64,000 nucleotides of DNA. Origin: Alkalihalobacillus sp. LMS6 (GTDB lineage: Bacteria; Bacillota; Bacilli; Bacillales; Bacillaceae_D). The stretch spans positions 678,001-742,000 of the forward strand of contig NZ_CP093302.1 of assembly GCF_024362765.1 (NCBI RefSeq). Reading direction: 5' to 3'. Position numbers and translations under genes: made by a program. How positions within the stretch are numbered: position 1 is the stretch's first letter; the number at the start of each line of letters is the position of its first letter. Under the pieces are notes generated by a model. That model saw nothing but the letters and a program-made list of their open reading frames with translations, did not search any database and had not been told where the DNA came from. Of this stretch, positions 50,981 to 59,360 are shown piece after piece.

Positions 50981-50994
50981 AGAAAGCGCTTGCA
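50981..50994. promoter_or_regulatory. Candidate cre site overlapping the SDR promoter -35
   Basis: AGAAAGCGCTTGCA matches the CcpA consensus TGAAANCGNTTNCA except at the first base. It overlaps the -35 element TTGCAA (50990-50995), so carbon catabolite repression of the SDR operon is plausible. Confidence 0.5.
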
Positions 50995-51018
50995 AGAAAA
51001 TCATATTTCAATTATAAT
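50990..51018 (+). promoter_or_regulatory. Sigma-A promoter of the SDR operon
   Basis: TTGCAA (50990-50995), a 17-base spacer, and a perfect TATAAT (51013-51018). Transcription should start near 51025. Confidence 0.7.
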
Positions 51019-51020
51019 CA

Positions 51021-51047
51021 AATTATGATAGTTTAACTATCATAATT
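51021..51047. promoter_or_regulatory. 27-bp palindromic TetR operator
   Basis: AATTATGATAGTT (51021-51033), one T, and AACTATCATAATT (51035-51047) form a perfect palindrome over the predicted transcription start of the SDR operon, next to the divergent TetR gene. Confidence 0.75.
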
Positions 51048-51068
51048 ATTTTTAGGAGGCTTTTTCAA

Positions 51069-51809
51069 ATGAGATTAAAAAATAAAGTTGCATTTATTAC
51101 AGGTGCTGGTAGCGGGATGGGCGAAGTAGAAGCGCTTCGTTTTGCTGAAGAAGGTGCAGTTGTTGTGGCAACAGATATAAATGAAGAAGCTGTAAATTCG
51201 GTTGTTTCAAAAATAAAAGAAGCTGGTGGACAAGCACAAGCTTATAAACATAATGTTGCATCTAAAGAAGACTGGGCGGCAATCATGGGTGATGTAAAGG
51301 ATCAGTACGGGAAGCTAGATATTCTCGTTAACAATGCAGGAATTTCATTGGCGACTCCTTTTGAAGAGCAGACAGCAGAAGATTGGGAACGCGTATACGG
51401 CATTAACATTAATGGTGTCATGTATGGCATGCAGGAAGCCCTTCCTTTAATGGAGGAAAACGGTGGCTCGATTGTAAATATTTCATCGATATCGGCTCTA
51501 ACCGGAATGGCAGGTCCAGGTGCATACACAGCTTCAAAAGGAGCGGTACGCTCAATGACAAAAGCGGCGGCTGTTGATTACGGGAAGAAGAACATTCGTG
51601 TTAATTCCGTACATCCTGGCTACATCGTAACGCCAATGAGTGCTCCTTCTATGGAACAATATAAAGAGTATTTCTTAACCCAAGTAGCTTTACCAAATCT
51701 CGGAAATGCGGAAGAAGTGGCGAATGCCGTGCTATTCCTAGCTTCAGATGAAGCGAGTCATATTACTGGAATTGAATTACCTGTTGATGGTGGCGTTACA
51801 GCAAAATAA
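51069..51809 (+). CDS. Short-chain dehydrogenase/reductase
   Basis: Predicted 246-residue SDR. Cofactor motif ITGAGSGMGEVEA is at residues 11-23, LVNNAG near residue 86 and the catalytic YTASK near residue 157; DDxxID-type C-terminal HITGIELPVDGG closes the protein. D37 in the ATDIN segment favours NAD. TAGGAGG precedes the ATG. It is followed 14 bases later by a second SDR. Both are probably controlled by the TetR protein and perhaps CcpA. Substrate unknown. Confidence 0.85.
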   Translation: MRLKNKVAFITGAGSGMGEVEALRFAEEGAVVVATDINEEAVNSVVSKIKEAGGQAQAYKHNVASKEDWAAIMGDVKDQYGKLDILVNNAGISLATPFEEQTAEDWERVYGININGVMYGMQEALPLMEENGGSIVNISSISALTGMAGPGAYTASKGAVRSMTKAAAVDYGKKNIRVNSVHPGYIVTPMSAPSMEQYKEYFLTQVALPNLGNAEEVANAVLFLASDEASHITGIELPVDGGVTAK

Positions 51810-51823
51810 AGGAGAGGTACAGC

Positions 51824-52579
51824 ATGAGTGGAACAGAAGTAGTTGTCATTACAGGGGCGGCGACTGGTCTTGGTCGCGCAACAGCATTGAAGATGGCTGA
51901 AAAAGGCTATCGGTTAACGCTTGTTGATTTTAATGAAGAAGCTGGGCAAGAAACATTAAAGGATGTTCAAGCAACAGGTGCGGAAGCCATTTTTGTAAAG
52001 GCAAATGTCTCGGTAGAAGAAGATGTTAAAGCATATGTAGAAAAAACAGTTGAGACGTTTGGCACAATTAATCATTTTGTTAATAACGCAGGGATTATGG
52101 TGCCAATGCGGTTGTTACATGAGTATGATGTCGACGAATACAATCGTGTTATGGACGTCAATGTGAAAGGCGCGTTTTTAGGACTAAAATATGTGATCGC
52201 TGTAATGATGGAAAATGGCGGTGGTCATATCGTCAACACAGTCTCATCAAACAGCTACAAGCCAACCGCTTACAATGGTTTGTATTCAGCCACAAAACAT
52301 GCTTTGGCTGCCTTGACGAAATCAATTGGTCAAGATTATCAAGATTATAAGATCTATGCTGCTGGAGTAGCACCGAATTCGATGAATACAACGATTTCTG
52401 CCGCAGCCGTTCCAAGTCTAACACCAGATCGACTTGAAAATTTATCATCGTCAACAGGCCCGAATCGACCAGCAAGTCCAGAAGAAATAGCCGATGTGGT
52501 CATGTTTATTTTAGAATCAGGAGCGCCACTCGTAAACGGAACAATTGTGAACTGTGCCGGTGGACAAATTTATAACTAA
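51824..52579 (+). CDS. Short-chain dehydrogenase/reductase (second of pair)
   Basis: Predicted 251-residue SDR. Motifs: ITGAATGLGRATALKMA near residue 8, HFVNNAG near residue 86, and YSATK near residue 155. The conserved Ser is replaced in the region NTVSSNSYKP by Ser residues at the same place, so the active site seems complete. AAAGGAGAGG precedes the ATG. The two SDRs differ clearly in sequence and may act in successive steps on an inducer sensed by TetR. A hairpin terminator follows. Confidence 0.85.
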   Translation: MSGTEVVVITGAATGLGRATALKMAEKGYRLTLVDFNEEAGQETLKDVQATGAEAIFVKANVSVEEDVKAYVEKTVETFGTINHFVNNAGIMVPMRLLHEYDVDEYNRVMDVNVKGAFLGLKYVIAVMMENGGGHIVNTVSSNSYKPTAYNGLYSATKHALAALTKSIGQDYQDYKIYAAGVAPNSMNTTISAAAVPSLTPDRLENLSSSTGPNRPASPEEIADVVMFILESGAPLVNGTIVNCAGGQIYN

Positions 52580-52674
52580 ATGAGTGAAAATAGTTTAAAG
52601 TGTGTACGGAAAAAAAACGTCCGCTACTCATCGTTTTTGTAACAATTTTGGGAGATGACATTCAATCTAATGAG

Positions 52675-52715
52675 AACCCATTTTATAGGCATTGCCTGTA
52701 ATGTGGGTTTTTATT
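52675..52715 (+). terminator. Terminator of the SDR operon
   Basis: AACCCA (52675-52680) pairs with TGGGTT (52704-52709), with an inner AGGC-GCCT stem, followed by a T run. It lies about 95 bases after the stop. Confidence 0.6.
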
Positions 52716-52843
52716 AGTAGTAAAAGTCATAAAATGTTCAGAAAACAAGCGGAATCATACTGTAAGTTTCATAGAGAATAGTGATAGTCGGGTTTGTTGA
52801 ACTTAATAAAATTTTTTAAAAAATAAAGAAGGAGTGTTTCGTG

Positions 52844-53512
52844 ATGCGGAATAAATGGTTAGTAGTAGGTACATTAGCCATTGTCGTTGTACTAATAGTG
52901 GTTGTTTTTATGAACAATTCATCAAATGTGGATGAGGATGTGGCGACAGAATACGATGCGCCCCCTAATGTAGAAGGTCAGCCTTATTTAGGAGATACAG
53001 AAGCTCCTGTTACGGTTGTAGCCTTTGGAGATTATAAATGTCCATCATGTAAAGCGTGGGACGAAACGGTTTTTCCTGAACTGAAAGAAACGTTTATTGA
53101 TGAGGGGATCGTGCAGTTTATTCATGTCAATACCCCTTTTCACGGAGAGGAATCGATGTTAGCTGCGCAAGCAAGTGAATCGATATGGAATCAGAATCAA
53201 GAAGCTTTCTGGACCTTTCATGAAGCGATTTATCAAAATCAGCCTGAAACACAGCAGCATGATGAGCAGTGGGTGACGGAAGAAACCCTTCTAGACATTG
53301 CTTCTTCATTAGATGAGAACATCAGTTTAGAAAATTTAGAGGAAGATTTGCAGAATCAAGCATTTCAAGAACAAATTCGTGAAGATATTGATTTAGTCGA
53401 ACAGTTTGAGGTAGCGCAAACCCCAACCATTATGGTGAATCAGTATAAACTAACAAACCCTTTTCATTATGAACAAATCGTGATGCTCATTGAACAGGAG
53501 AACGCTGAATGA
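52844..53512 (+). CDS. bdbD: Disulfide oxidase BdbD (DsbA-like)
   Basis: Predicted 222-residue thiol-disulfide oxidoreductase, the same length as B. subtilis BdbD. Residues 4-25 form a signal anchor. The active-site CPSC lies near residue 64 in DYKCPSCKAWDE, and the cis-Pro loop VAQTPTIMVN near residue 191. It introduces disulfides into exported proteins and is reoxidised by BdbC, encoded directly downstream with a four-base overlap. GAAGGAG serves either the GTG at 52841 or the ATG at 52844. Confidence 0.85.
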   Translation: MRNKWLVVGTLAIVVVLIVVVFMNNSSNVDEDVATEYDAPPNVEGQPYLGDTEAPVTVVAFGDYKCPSCKAWDETVFPELKETFIDEGIVQFIHVNTPFHGEESMLAAQASESIWNQNQEAFWTFHEAIYQNQPETQQHDEQWVTEETLLDIASSLDENISLENLEEDLQNQAFQEQIREDIDLVEQFEVAQTPTIMVNQYKLTNPFHYEQIVMLIEQENAE

Positions 53513-53922
53513 ACGCCGACAAAAAGAACACATTGTTCTTATATTTTGCTTGGCTTGTCTCGCTTACCGCTACATTAGGAAGTCTATATTTTAGCGAGAT
53601 TAGAGGGTATGTACCGTGTGAACTGTGTTGGTATCAGAGGATATTAATGTACCCGTTAACGGTTTTTCTCGGAATTGCTGCTTATATAGGGGATATATCC
53701 ATAAAAAAATATGTCTTGCCGCTAAGCCTGACGGGCATGGTGGTGTCAGGCTATCATTACCTCATCCAAAAAGCGCCTAGTTTAGCACCACTAACCCCAT
53801 GTACAGAGGGCGTACCGTGTAATATCCAGTACATAAACTGGTTTGGCTTTATAACCATCCCATTTTTAGCGTTACTCGCATTTAGTCTAATAACCATTCT
53901 GCTTTTCCTTCAGCGAAAATAA
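53509..53922 (+). CDS. bdbC: Disulfide bond formation protein BdbC (DsbB-like)
   Basis: Predicted 137-residue four-helix quinone reductase. The CELC pair lies near residue 37 in VPCELCWYQRI, and the second cysteine pair near residue 98-104 (TPCTEGVPCNIQYINWFGF). It passes electrons from BdbD to the quinone pool. The start overlaps the bdbD stop (ATGA). A terminator follows within 50 bases, so bdbDC forms a complete operon. Together with competence or exported disulfide proteins elsewhere it would support folding outside the cell. Confidence 0.9.
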   Translation: MNADKKNTLFLYFAWLVSLTATLGSLYFSEIRGYVPCELCWYQRILMYPLTVFLGIAAYIGDISIKKYVLPLSLTGMVVSGYHYLIQKAPSLAPLTPCTEGVPCNIQYINWFGFITIPFLALLAFSLITILLFLQRK

Positions 53923-53937
53923 AGATCTCGAACGAAT

Positions 53938-53970
53938 AAGAGCCCAGTATTTAATTACTAGGCTCTTTAA
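53938..53970 (+). terminator. Terminator of bdbDC
   Basis: AAGAGCCCAGTA pairs with TACTAGGCTCTT with one mismatch, and the arm ends in a T-rich segment. Confidence 0.6.
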
Positions 53971-54006
53971 AAAAACGTTGAAATTCACACAATTTAAAAA
54001 AAGATA

Positions 54007-54035
54007 TTGCGAAAAAGAAATGAGTTATATATAAT
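54007..54035 (+). promoter_or_regulatory. Sigma-A promoter of the sugar ABC operon
   Basis: TTGCGA (54007-54012), a 17-base spacer, and TATAAT (54030-54035). Transcription should start near 54042, giving a leader of about 190 bases before the first gene. Confidence 0.65.
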
Positions 54036-54041
54036 AATTTA

Positions 54042-54176
54042 CGAAAGCGGTTTCGGAAAACGTTTTCTTGTATGAGTTTCTTATTTATTTAGTACCATCG
54101 TTGTTAGCAGAAAGATGAAAAGATAGACCGTTATTGAAAGCGCTTTATTTTGTGATGTTTTTCGAAAGCGCTTTAT
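54042..54176. promoter_or_regulatory. Four LacI/cre-type operator sites
   Basis: CGAAAGCGGTTTCG (54042-54055) and GAAAACGTTTTC (54056-54067) abut each other directly downstream of the promoter. TGAAAGCGCTTTAT (54135-54148) and CGAAAGCGCTTTAT (54163-54176) lie 28 bases apart further on. The last two match the CcpA cre consensus well, the first two look like LacI-family operators. The operon encodes its own LacI protein. Confidence 0.65.
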
Positions 54177-54233
54177 GTTTAGGGAAGTGTGTAAAAAATC
54201 GTACGATAAACGTTCATTAAGGGGGAAGATGCA

Positions 54234-55541
54234 ATGACAAAATGGTTGAAATTTGGTGCTGTTCCACTTTTATCTGTATCTTTATTAGCTGCATGTGGTG
54301 GTTCAGATGGTGAAAATGGCGGTAGTAGTGAAGGCGTAGAAAGTGAAACAACAAGTGAAACAATTGGGTCCGGTGAAATCGAGCTCGTGTTCTGGGAGTT
54401 TGGCAATACCGGCTACGATAAATTAATTGAGGAATATGTAGAGGAAAATCCAGACATCTCCATTAACCTACAGAATAGTGACATGAACGATATGCATGAT
54501 AATTTATTTACATCCATATCGGCTGATACGGGAGCACCAGATATTGCCTTAGTAGAAGAAGCGCAAATTGAGCGCTATCGTACAGCTGAAGATTCATTTA
54601 ATAATCTCTATGACTTAGGTGCCGGTGATGTTCAAGAGGATTTTCTTGATTGGGTTTGGCATAACGGTGAAAATGCAGATGGTGATTTTGTATTCGGGTT
54701 GCCGACGGATATTGGACCAACCGTCATGTTCTATCGAACGGATGTATTTGAAGAAGCAGGATTCGATTCCTCTCCAGAAGCGGTATCAGAGTTAATTCCC
54801 ACTTGGGATGCTTATGAAGAAGTCGCATTGCAAATTTATGAAGAGACAGGCAAGCTGATGACAGATGCCGGGGAGCTCATTTATAATGCTCGCCGTGACC
54901 AAGCGTCGGAGCAGTATTTCAATACAGATGAAGAATTGATTATGGATGATCATCCGGAAATTCGTGAAGCGTATGATTACACAGCAGACTTCTTTGACCA
55001 AGATTTAGCTGGTGATATTCCACTTTGGACACCAGAATGGTTCGCGGGAATGGATGATGGTTCGTATGCAACGATGCTTGCGCCAGCTTGGATGCAAGGT
55101 GTTATTAAAGATAACAGTCCTGAAGAAGGGATCTGGTCGATTACGACAATGCCTGAAGGGGCAGGAAACTGGGGTGGCTCATTCTTAACGATTCCAAGTG
55201 AAACCGAGCATGCTGAAGAAGCGTATGATTTCATCTCATGGCTAACTGCTCCTGAACAGCAGTTAAAATCATTCCAAGATTATGGGTTGTTCCCATCAAC
55301 GCCAGCTGTTTATGAAATGCCAGAGTTTATTGATTATGAAGATCCATACTTTGGTGGAATTCCAACTGCACAAGTATTCTCTGAAGCAGCCCAGCAAGTT
55401 ATCCCCGTTTATAAAGGGAGAAACTATTATGCAGTGGATGATGTCATGAAAGAAGCGATTGATAATGTGTCTGCAGGCGATGACCGTGATGAGGAATGGG
55501 AAGCTTCTCTTGATACAATTGATCGAATCTTAGCTCGGTAA
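54234..55541 (+). CDS. Sugar ABC transporter solute-binding lipoprotein (CUT1)
   Basis: Predicted 435-residue exported lipoprotein. The lipobox LLAAC places the lipidated Cys at residue 21, followed by an acidic Gly/Ser/Glu-rich linker. The substrate-binding domain has the typical IELVFWEFGNTGYDKLI opening and GVIKDNSPEEGIWSITTMP plus GGSFLTIPSETEHAEEAYDF later. It captures a sugar or oligosaccharide for the permeases encoded next. GGGGGAAGATG-type ribosome binding site. A hairpin after it may limit expression of the permeases. Confidence 0.85.
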   Translation: MTKWLKFGAVPLLSVSLLAACGGSDGENGGSSEGVESETTSETIGSGEIELVFWEFGNTGYDKLIEEYVEENPDISINLQNSDMNDMHDNLFTSISADTGAPDIALVEEAQIERYRTAEDSFNNLYDLGAGDVQEDFLDWVWHNGENADGDFVFGLPTDIGPTVMFYRTDVFEEAGFDSSPEAVSELIPTWDAYEEVALQIYEETGKLMTDAGELIYNARRDQASEQYFNTDEELIMDDHPEIREAYDYTADFFDQDLAGDIPLWTPEWFAGMDDGSYATMLAPAWMQGVIKDNSPEEGIWSITTMPEGAGNWGGSFLTIPSETEHAEEAYDFISWLTAPEQQLKSFQDYGLFPSTPAVYEMPEFIDYEDPYFGGIPTAQVFSEAAQQVIPVYKGRNYYAVDDVMKEAIDNVSAGDDRDEEWEASLDTIDRILAR

Positions 55542-55560
55542 TTTATTGCGATTTATTTAG

Positions 55561-55598
55561 GAGGATGGCTCTCTTGCGGGCGAGTCATTCCTTTTTTT
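55561..55598 (+). terminator. Intercistronic hairpin after the binding-protein gene
   Basis: GGATGGCTC pairs imperfectly with GAGTCATTCC, followed by seven T. Such partial terminators often make the binding protein more abundant than the permeases. Confidence 0.5.
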
Positions 55599-55640
55599 AT
55601 AGGAACATTATGCGCCACATATACGTGAGGAGGTCACACG

Positions 55641-56582
55641 TTGAAGACATCTCAAGCAATGCAATCCGATCCCAGAAACCGTCCAAAAGGGAATCGAGAA
55701 AAAAGACGTACAGCATTATCTGCCTATTTCTTTGTCTCACCTTTTTTCCTCTTATTTTTAATTTTTGGTCTTTTCCCGATGTTGTTTAGTTTTTATTTAG
55801 CGTTTTTTAGATGGGATGGGCTAGGAGAAATGACATATGTTGGCCTAGCCAACTTTGAATTTATCTTTAATGATCCTGTTTTTTATTCGTCCATTTTAAA
55901 TACGTTTATTATTGGTCTTTTAGGAACGCTGCCACAGATTGTGTTTGCGATTTTAATTGCATTTGCCCTTAATTCTGCCTTAATTAAGTTTCGCAATACG
56001 TTTCGGACCATTATTTTCTTACCTTACATTACGTCGGTTGTAGCAGTTGCGATTATTTTTGGGGTCGTGTTCAATAATCAGCCGTTTGGTTTTGTGAACT
56101 ACATATTAAGTTTGTTTGAAGTTGATCCAATTAGATGGAATGCGGAATATTGGCCAGTGAAAATTGCGATTGCAACGATGGTGTTTTGGCGTTGGGTCGG
56201 TTATAACACGATTATTTTCTTGGCAGGGATGCAAAGTATTCCAAAAGAATTGTACGAAGCCGCGAAAATTGATGGTGCTACCATTAGCCAGCAAATTCGT
56301 CTCGTCACATTGCCGATGTTAAAGCCGATTACATTATTTGTTGTGTTCACAGCAACTATCGGAAGTCTACAGTTGTTTACAGAGCCGTTAATTTTCCTTG
56401 GTCGTAATTTACGAGAAGAAGGGATTACAATGGTTGCCTACTTGTGGAGAGATGCATTTGTCTACAATTCTTTTGGCACAGCGTCTGCAGCTGCTATTGC
56501 ATTGTTCTTCATTATCATTGTTTTAACGGTGATCAATCTGCTTATTACAAGTCGATTGGGACGTTCAAAAAAAGTTGGTTAG
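55641..56582 (+). CDS. Sugar ABC transporter permease (MalF/LacF-type)
   Basis: Predicted 313-residue permease with six helices after a basic N-terminus (NRPKGNREKRR). The EAA loop reads YEAAKIDGATISQQIRLVTLPM near residues 207-228 in two parts: YEAAKIDGATIS and QQIRLVTLPM. The TTG start at 55641 has GAGGAGG nine bases upstream. It pairs with the second permease encoded 11 bases downstream. No ATPase gene is in the operon, so a shared MsmX-like ATPase is probably used. Confidence 0.85.
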   Translation: MKTSQAMQSDPRNRPKGNREKRRTALSAYFFVSPFFLLFLIFGLFPMLFSFYLAFFRWDGLGEMTYVGLANFEFIFNDPVFYSSILNTFIIGLLGTLPQIVFAILIAFALNSALIKFRNTFRTIIFLPYITSVVAVAIIFGVVFNNQPFGFVNYILSLFEVDPIRWNAEYWPVKIAIATMVFWRWVGYNTIIFLAGMQSIPKELYEAAKIDGATISQQIRLVTLPMLKPITLFVVFTATIGSLQLFTEPLIFLGRNLREEGITMVAYLWRDAFVYNSFGTASAAAIALFFIIIVLTVINLLITSRLGRSKKVG

Positions 56583-56593
56583 GGGGCTAAACG

Positions 56594-57445
56594 ATGAGTA
56601 AAGAAAAACATACTGGAAAAAGGACGTTTTCATTTAAGAAGCTTTTTGTTTATCTTTTTTTAATTGCTGGTTCGTTGGCGTCCCTTTTCCCATTTTATTA
56701 TATGTTTGTGATGGCAACACGAGTAAATCGAGAAATTAACCAAGTGCCACCTCCGTTTACGCCTGGTGCGGACTTAGTCTCAAATTTTCAAAAGGTACTC
56801 AATAACATTGATTTCTTTGGAGCGATGTGGAATAGCTTCTTCGTTGCGACAACGGTGACGCTCGGTACGCTTCTATTGTGCTCTCTTGCAGGATATACCT
56901 TTGCAAAGCTCGAATTCAAGGGAAAAACCATCTTGTTTACGGCGATTTTGGTTACGATGATGGTGCCGCCGCAGCTCGGGCTTATTCCGCAATATTATAT
57001 TATTACAACCCTCGGTTGGTTGAATGATTTTCGTGCGATTATCGTTCCTGGTTTAATTAACGCCTTCGGAATCTTTTGGATGCGACAGTATATAAAAGAA
57101 GCAGTTCCGTTTGAAATTATTGAAGCAGCTAGAATCGATGGCTGCTCACATTTTCGAACGTACTGGAATATCGTTGTGCCGACCGTATTACCAGCATTTG
57201 CCACGCTCGGGATTATTGTTTTTATGACCGTGTGGAATGATTTTCTATGGCCGTTAGTTGTGCTTAGAGATCCGTCGATGCACACCCTTCAAGTAGCGTT
57301 GCGCTCATTAAATGATGCAAGACAGCTTGATTACGGTATGTTGATGTCTGGGACATTCTGGGCAACGGTTCCATTGCTAATTGTCTTCCTATTATTTAAC
57401 CGCTTATTTATTCAAAGTTTGTCAGAAGGAGCCGTAAAAAGTTAA
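56594..57445 (+). CDS. Sugar ABC transporter permease (MalG/LacG-type)
   Basis: Predicted 283-residue permease with six helices. The EAA loop is IIEAARIDGCSHFRTYWNIVVP near residue 175-196, given here as EAARIDGCSHF and RTYWNIVVP. TVWNDFLWPLVVL near residue 215 is another hallmark of the MalG branch. AGGGGG lies seven bases before the ATG. A long hairpin without a T run follows the gene. Together with the preceding proteins it forms a CUT1 importer. Confidence 0.85.
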   Translation: MSKEKHTGKRTFSFKKLFVYLFLIAGSLASLFPFYYMFVMATRVNREINQVPPPFTPGADLVSNFQKVLNNIDFFGAMWNSFFVATTVTLGTLLLCSLAGYTFAKLEFKGKTILFTAILVTMMVPPQLGLIPQYYIITTLGWLNDFRAIIVPGLINAFGIFWMRQYIKEAVPFEIIEAARIDGCSHFRTYWNIVVPTVLPAFATLGIIVFMTVWNDFLWPLVVLRDPSMHTLQVALRSLNDARQLDYGMLMSGTFWATVPLLIVFLLFNRLFIQSLSEGAVKS

Positions 57446-57465
57446 ACGACAAAAACGACAACAGA

Positions 57466-57507
57466 AGAGAATCTTTATGAGTGAAATGGTCATTCATAAG
57501 ATTCTCT
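57466..57507. other. Intercistronic stem-loop without T run
   Basis: AGAGAATCTTTATGA (57466-57480) pairs with TCATAAGATTCTCT (57494-57507) with one bulge. No T run follows on the plus strand, so it may stabilise or process the transcript rather than terminate it. Confidence 0.5.
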
Positions 57508-57569
57508 GTAAATGTGATAGAAACGTCTAATGATCACAGGAAAAACATCTGTTAAATCGAGGTGGAAAT

Positions 57570-58184
57570 GTGTCGAATATTTTTATGAAACTCGCAGAAC
57601 TTATTTATAAATTCGTCGTGCTTAATTTGCTATGGGGCGTATTCGTTGTGCTTGGGCTCGGTGTCTTTGGCTTGATGCCTGCAACGGTAGCGTTGTTTCG
57701 TATTATAAGAGAGTGGAATAATGGAAGAAAAGAGATTCCTTTAGTTCGTAGTTTTTGGGTTTATTATAAAGAGTCGCTTGTGAAAGCAAACCTATATGGT
57801 GCAATGTTTTTTGTGATGTTTTATATTATATATGTGAACGTACGATTTGTTTCTTTTTTTTATGATGAGTCCATCCACTTCTTTTTATATATCATCATGT
57901 TTGCGGTTGGCTCGATTATCATCATGACGTTTCTAAACTTATTTTCTGTGATGGCACATTTTGATCGTAAGATGTTTCAGTATTTGAAGTTAGCATTTGG
58001 AATGGTTTTTGCACACCCGCTGAAATCATTTATGCAGTTATTTTGGGTCGCTGCATATGGATTAGCAGCGATTTATTATCCAAAAGCGTTTCTGTTTATT
58101 GGTGTAAGTGTGTTTGCTTACGTCATCATGAGTATGAATTACGCAACATTTAATCGATATAAAAAAGAGATTCCTGCCCCGTAA
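57570..58184 (+). CDS. DUF624 membrane protein (YesL-like)
   Basis: Predicted 204-residue protein with about five helices. The N-terminal LIYKFVVLNLLWGVFVVLGLGVFGLMPATVALF, given here only by its parts LNLLWGVFVV and GLMPATVALF, is typical of DUF624. YesL-like proteins are common in sugar ABC operons, especially for pectin and plant polysaccharide uptake, but the function is unknown. The GTG start has GAGGTGG six bases upstream. It precedes the LacI gene by 21 bases. Confidence 0.8.
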   Translation: MSNIFMKLAELIYKFVVLNLLWGVFVVLGLGVFGLMPATVALFRIIREWNNGRKEIPLVRSFWVYYKESLVKANLYGAMFFVMFYIIYVNVRFVSFFYDESIHFFLYIIMFAVGSIIIMTFLNLFSVMAHFDRKMFQYLKLAFGMVFAHPLKSFMQLFWVAAYGLAAIYYPKAFLFIGVSVFAYVIMSMNYATFNRYKKEIPAP

Positions 58185-58205
58185 AAAAGGTGGAGAGGAG
58201 TAGAG

Positions 58206-59210
58206 ATGATTACGATTTACGACATAGCAAAAAAAACCGGTTTTTCAATTAGTACGGTATCAAAAGTATTAAATAAACGCGCAGACGTAAGCGAAAAAAC
58301 AAAGAAAATTATTAATGCAGCTGTTGAAGAATTAGGGTATTTTCCAAGTTCTAGTGCCAGGTCGTTATCAACAAAAAAATCTTGGACAATTGGGGTTGTT
58401 TTTGTTGAAGATGCAGGGAATGGCCTCGAACATCCTTTTTTTAACGCGGTTATTGAAAATTTTAAAAAGGTCGTTGAAATTGAAGGCTATGATCTCTTAT
58501 TTGCTTCAAGAAAAATCGGCAAAGAGAAACGCTCTTATTTGGATCATTTTATGTACCGAGGAGTAGATGGTGTTGCCGTTGTTTGTTCCAGCCACACGCC
58601 AGAAATTCAAAAGCTAATTGAATCCGACATCCCGTCTGTAGTCATTGATTTAGATACGCGCGGAGTGAGTGTGGTCTATAGCGATAACTGTTTTGGAAGT
58701 GAACTTGCTGTGAATCACCTCATTTCCCTTGGTCATCGTGACATTGCGCATATTTCTGGACACCAAAGGCTCTACGTTGGGGTGGAACGATTAGAAGGCT
58801 ATAAGCAAACAATGGCAAAACATCACTTATCTATTAATGATGCGTACATTGTAGACGGTGGCTATTTCACATATGAAGGTGGAAAGCGAGCAATGAACCA
58901 ATTGTTAGCGCTAGACACGATTCCATCTGCCGTTTTTGTCGCTGGTGATTTAATGGCTGTAGGCGCCATATCCGCTATTCATGAAGCGGGATTACGCGTG
59001 CCAGAAGATATATCCATCGTTGGATTTGATGATATTCAAATCGCTCAATATTTAAACCCCGCATTAACAACGGTTCGCCAAGACACTGCCTTAATTGGCA
59101 AGACCGCAGCAAACTTAATGATGGATCAAATGGTGAATAAGAAAAAGCAACACATGGCAGTGAAAATTCCAGTCTCACTTATCGTAAGAGATTCCTGTAA
59201 AAACGTGTAA
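58206..59210 (+). CDS. LacI-family transcriptional regulator
   Basis: Predicted 334-residue repressor. The N-terminal HTH reads TIYDIAKKTGFSISTVSKVLN (residues about 3-23, given as IYDIAKKTGFS and ISTVSKVLN), followed by the hinge YFPSSSARSL. A periplasmic-binding-like effector domain follows, ending with SIVGFDDIQIAQYLNPALTT. The recognition residues ISTV and the operators upstream of the sugar ABC operon support local control. GGAGAGGAG precedes the ATG. Confidence 0.9.
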   Translation: MITIYDIAKKTGFSISTVSKVLNKRADVSEKTKKIINAAVEELGYFPSSSARSLSTKKSWTIGVVFVEDAGNGLEHPFFNAVIENFKKVVEIEGYDLLFASRKIGKEKRSYLDHFMYRGVDGVAVVCSSHTPEIQKLIESDIPSVVIDLDTRGVSVVYSDNCFGSELAVNHLISLGHRDIAHISGHQRLYVGVERLEGYKQTMAKHHLSINDAYIVDGGYFTYEGGKRAMNQLLALDTIPSAVFVAGDLMAVGAISAIHEAGLRVPEDISIVGFDDIQIAQYLNPALTTVRQDTALIGKTAANLMMDQMVNKKKQHMAVKIPVSLIVRDSCKNV

Positions 59211-59320
59211 GCACGGATGATCAGGAATTTTTTTATGATTAGGTGTATAGCCACTCTATTCGATTGCTAATAAAACGGATACGAATGGAAGATTCCCATT
59301 GAATGAATCTTTAAAAACTC

Positions 59321-59353
59321 AAAAAGACCCTACAACAAAAGTTGCAGGGTCTT
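59321..59353 (-). terminator. Terminator of the PfpI-like gene
   Basis: AAGACCCTACAAC pairs with GTTGCAGGGTCTT with one mismatch; the minus strand continues with TTTTT. Transcription of the plus-strand LacI gene may also end here. Confidence 0.75.
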
Positions 59354-59360
59354 GGTCATT

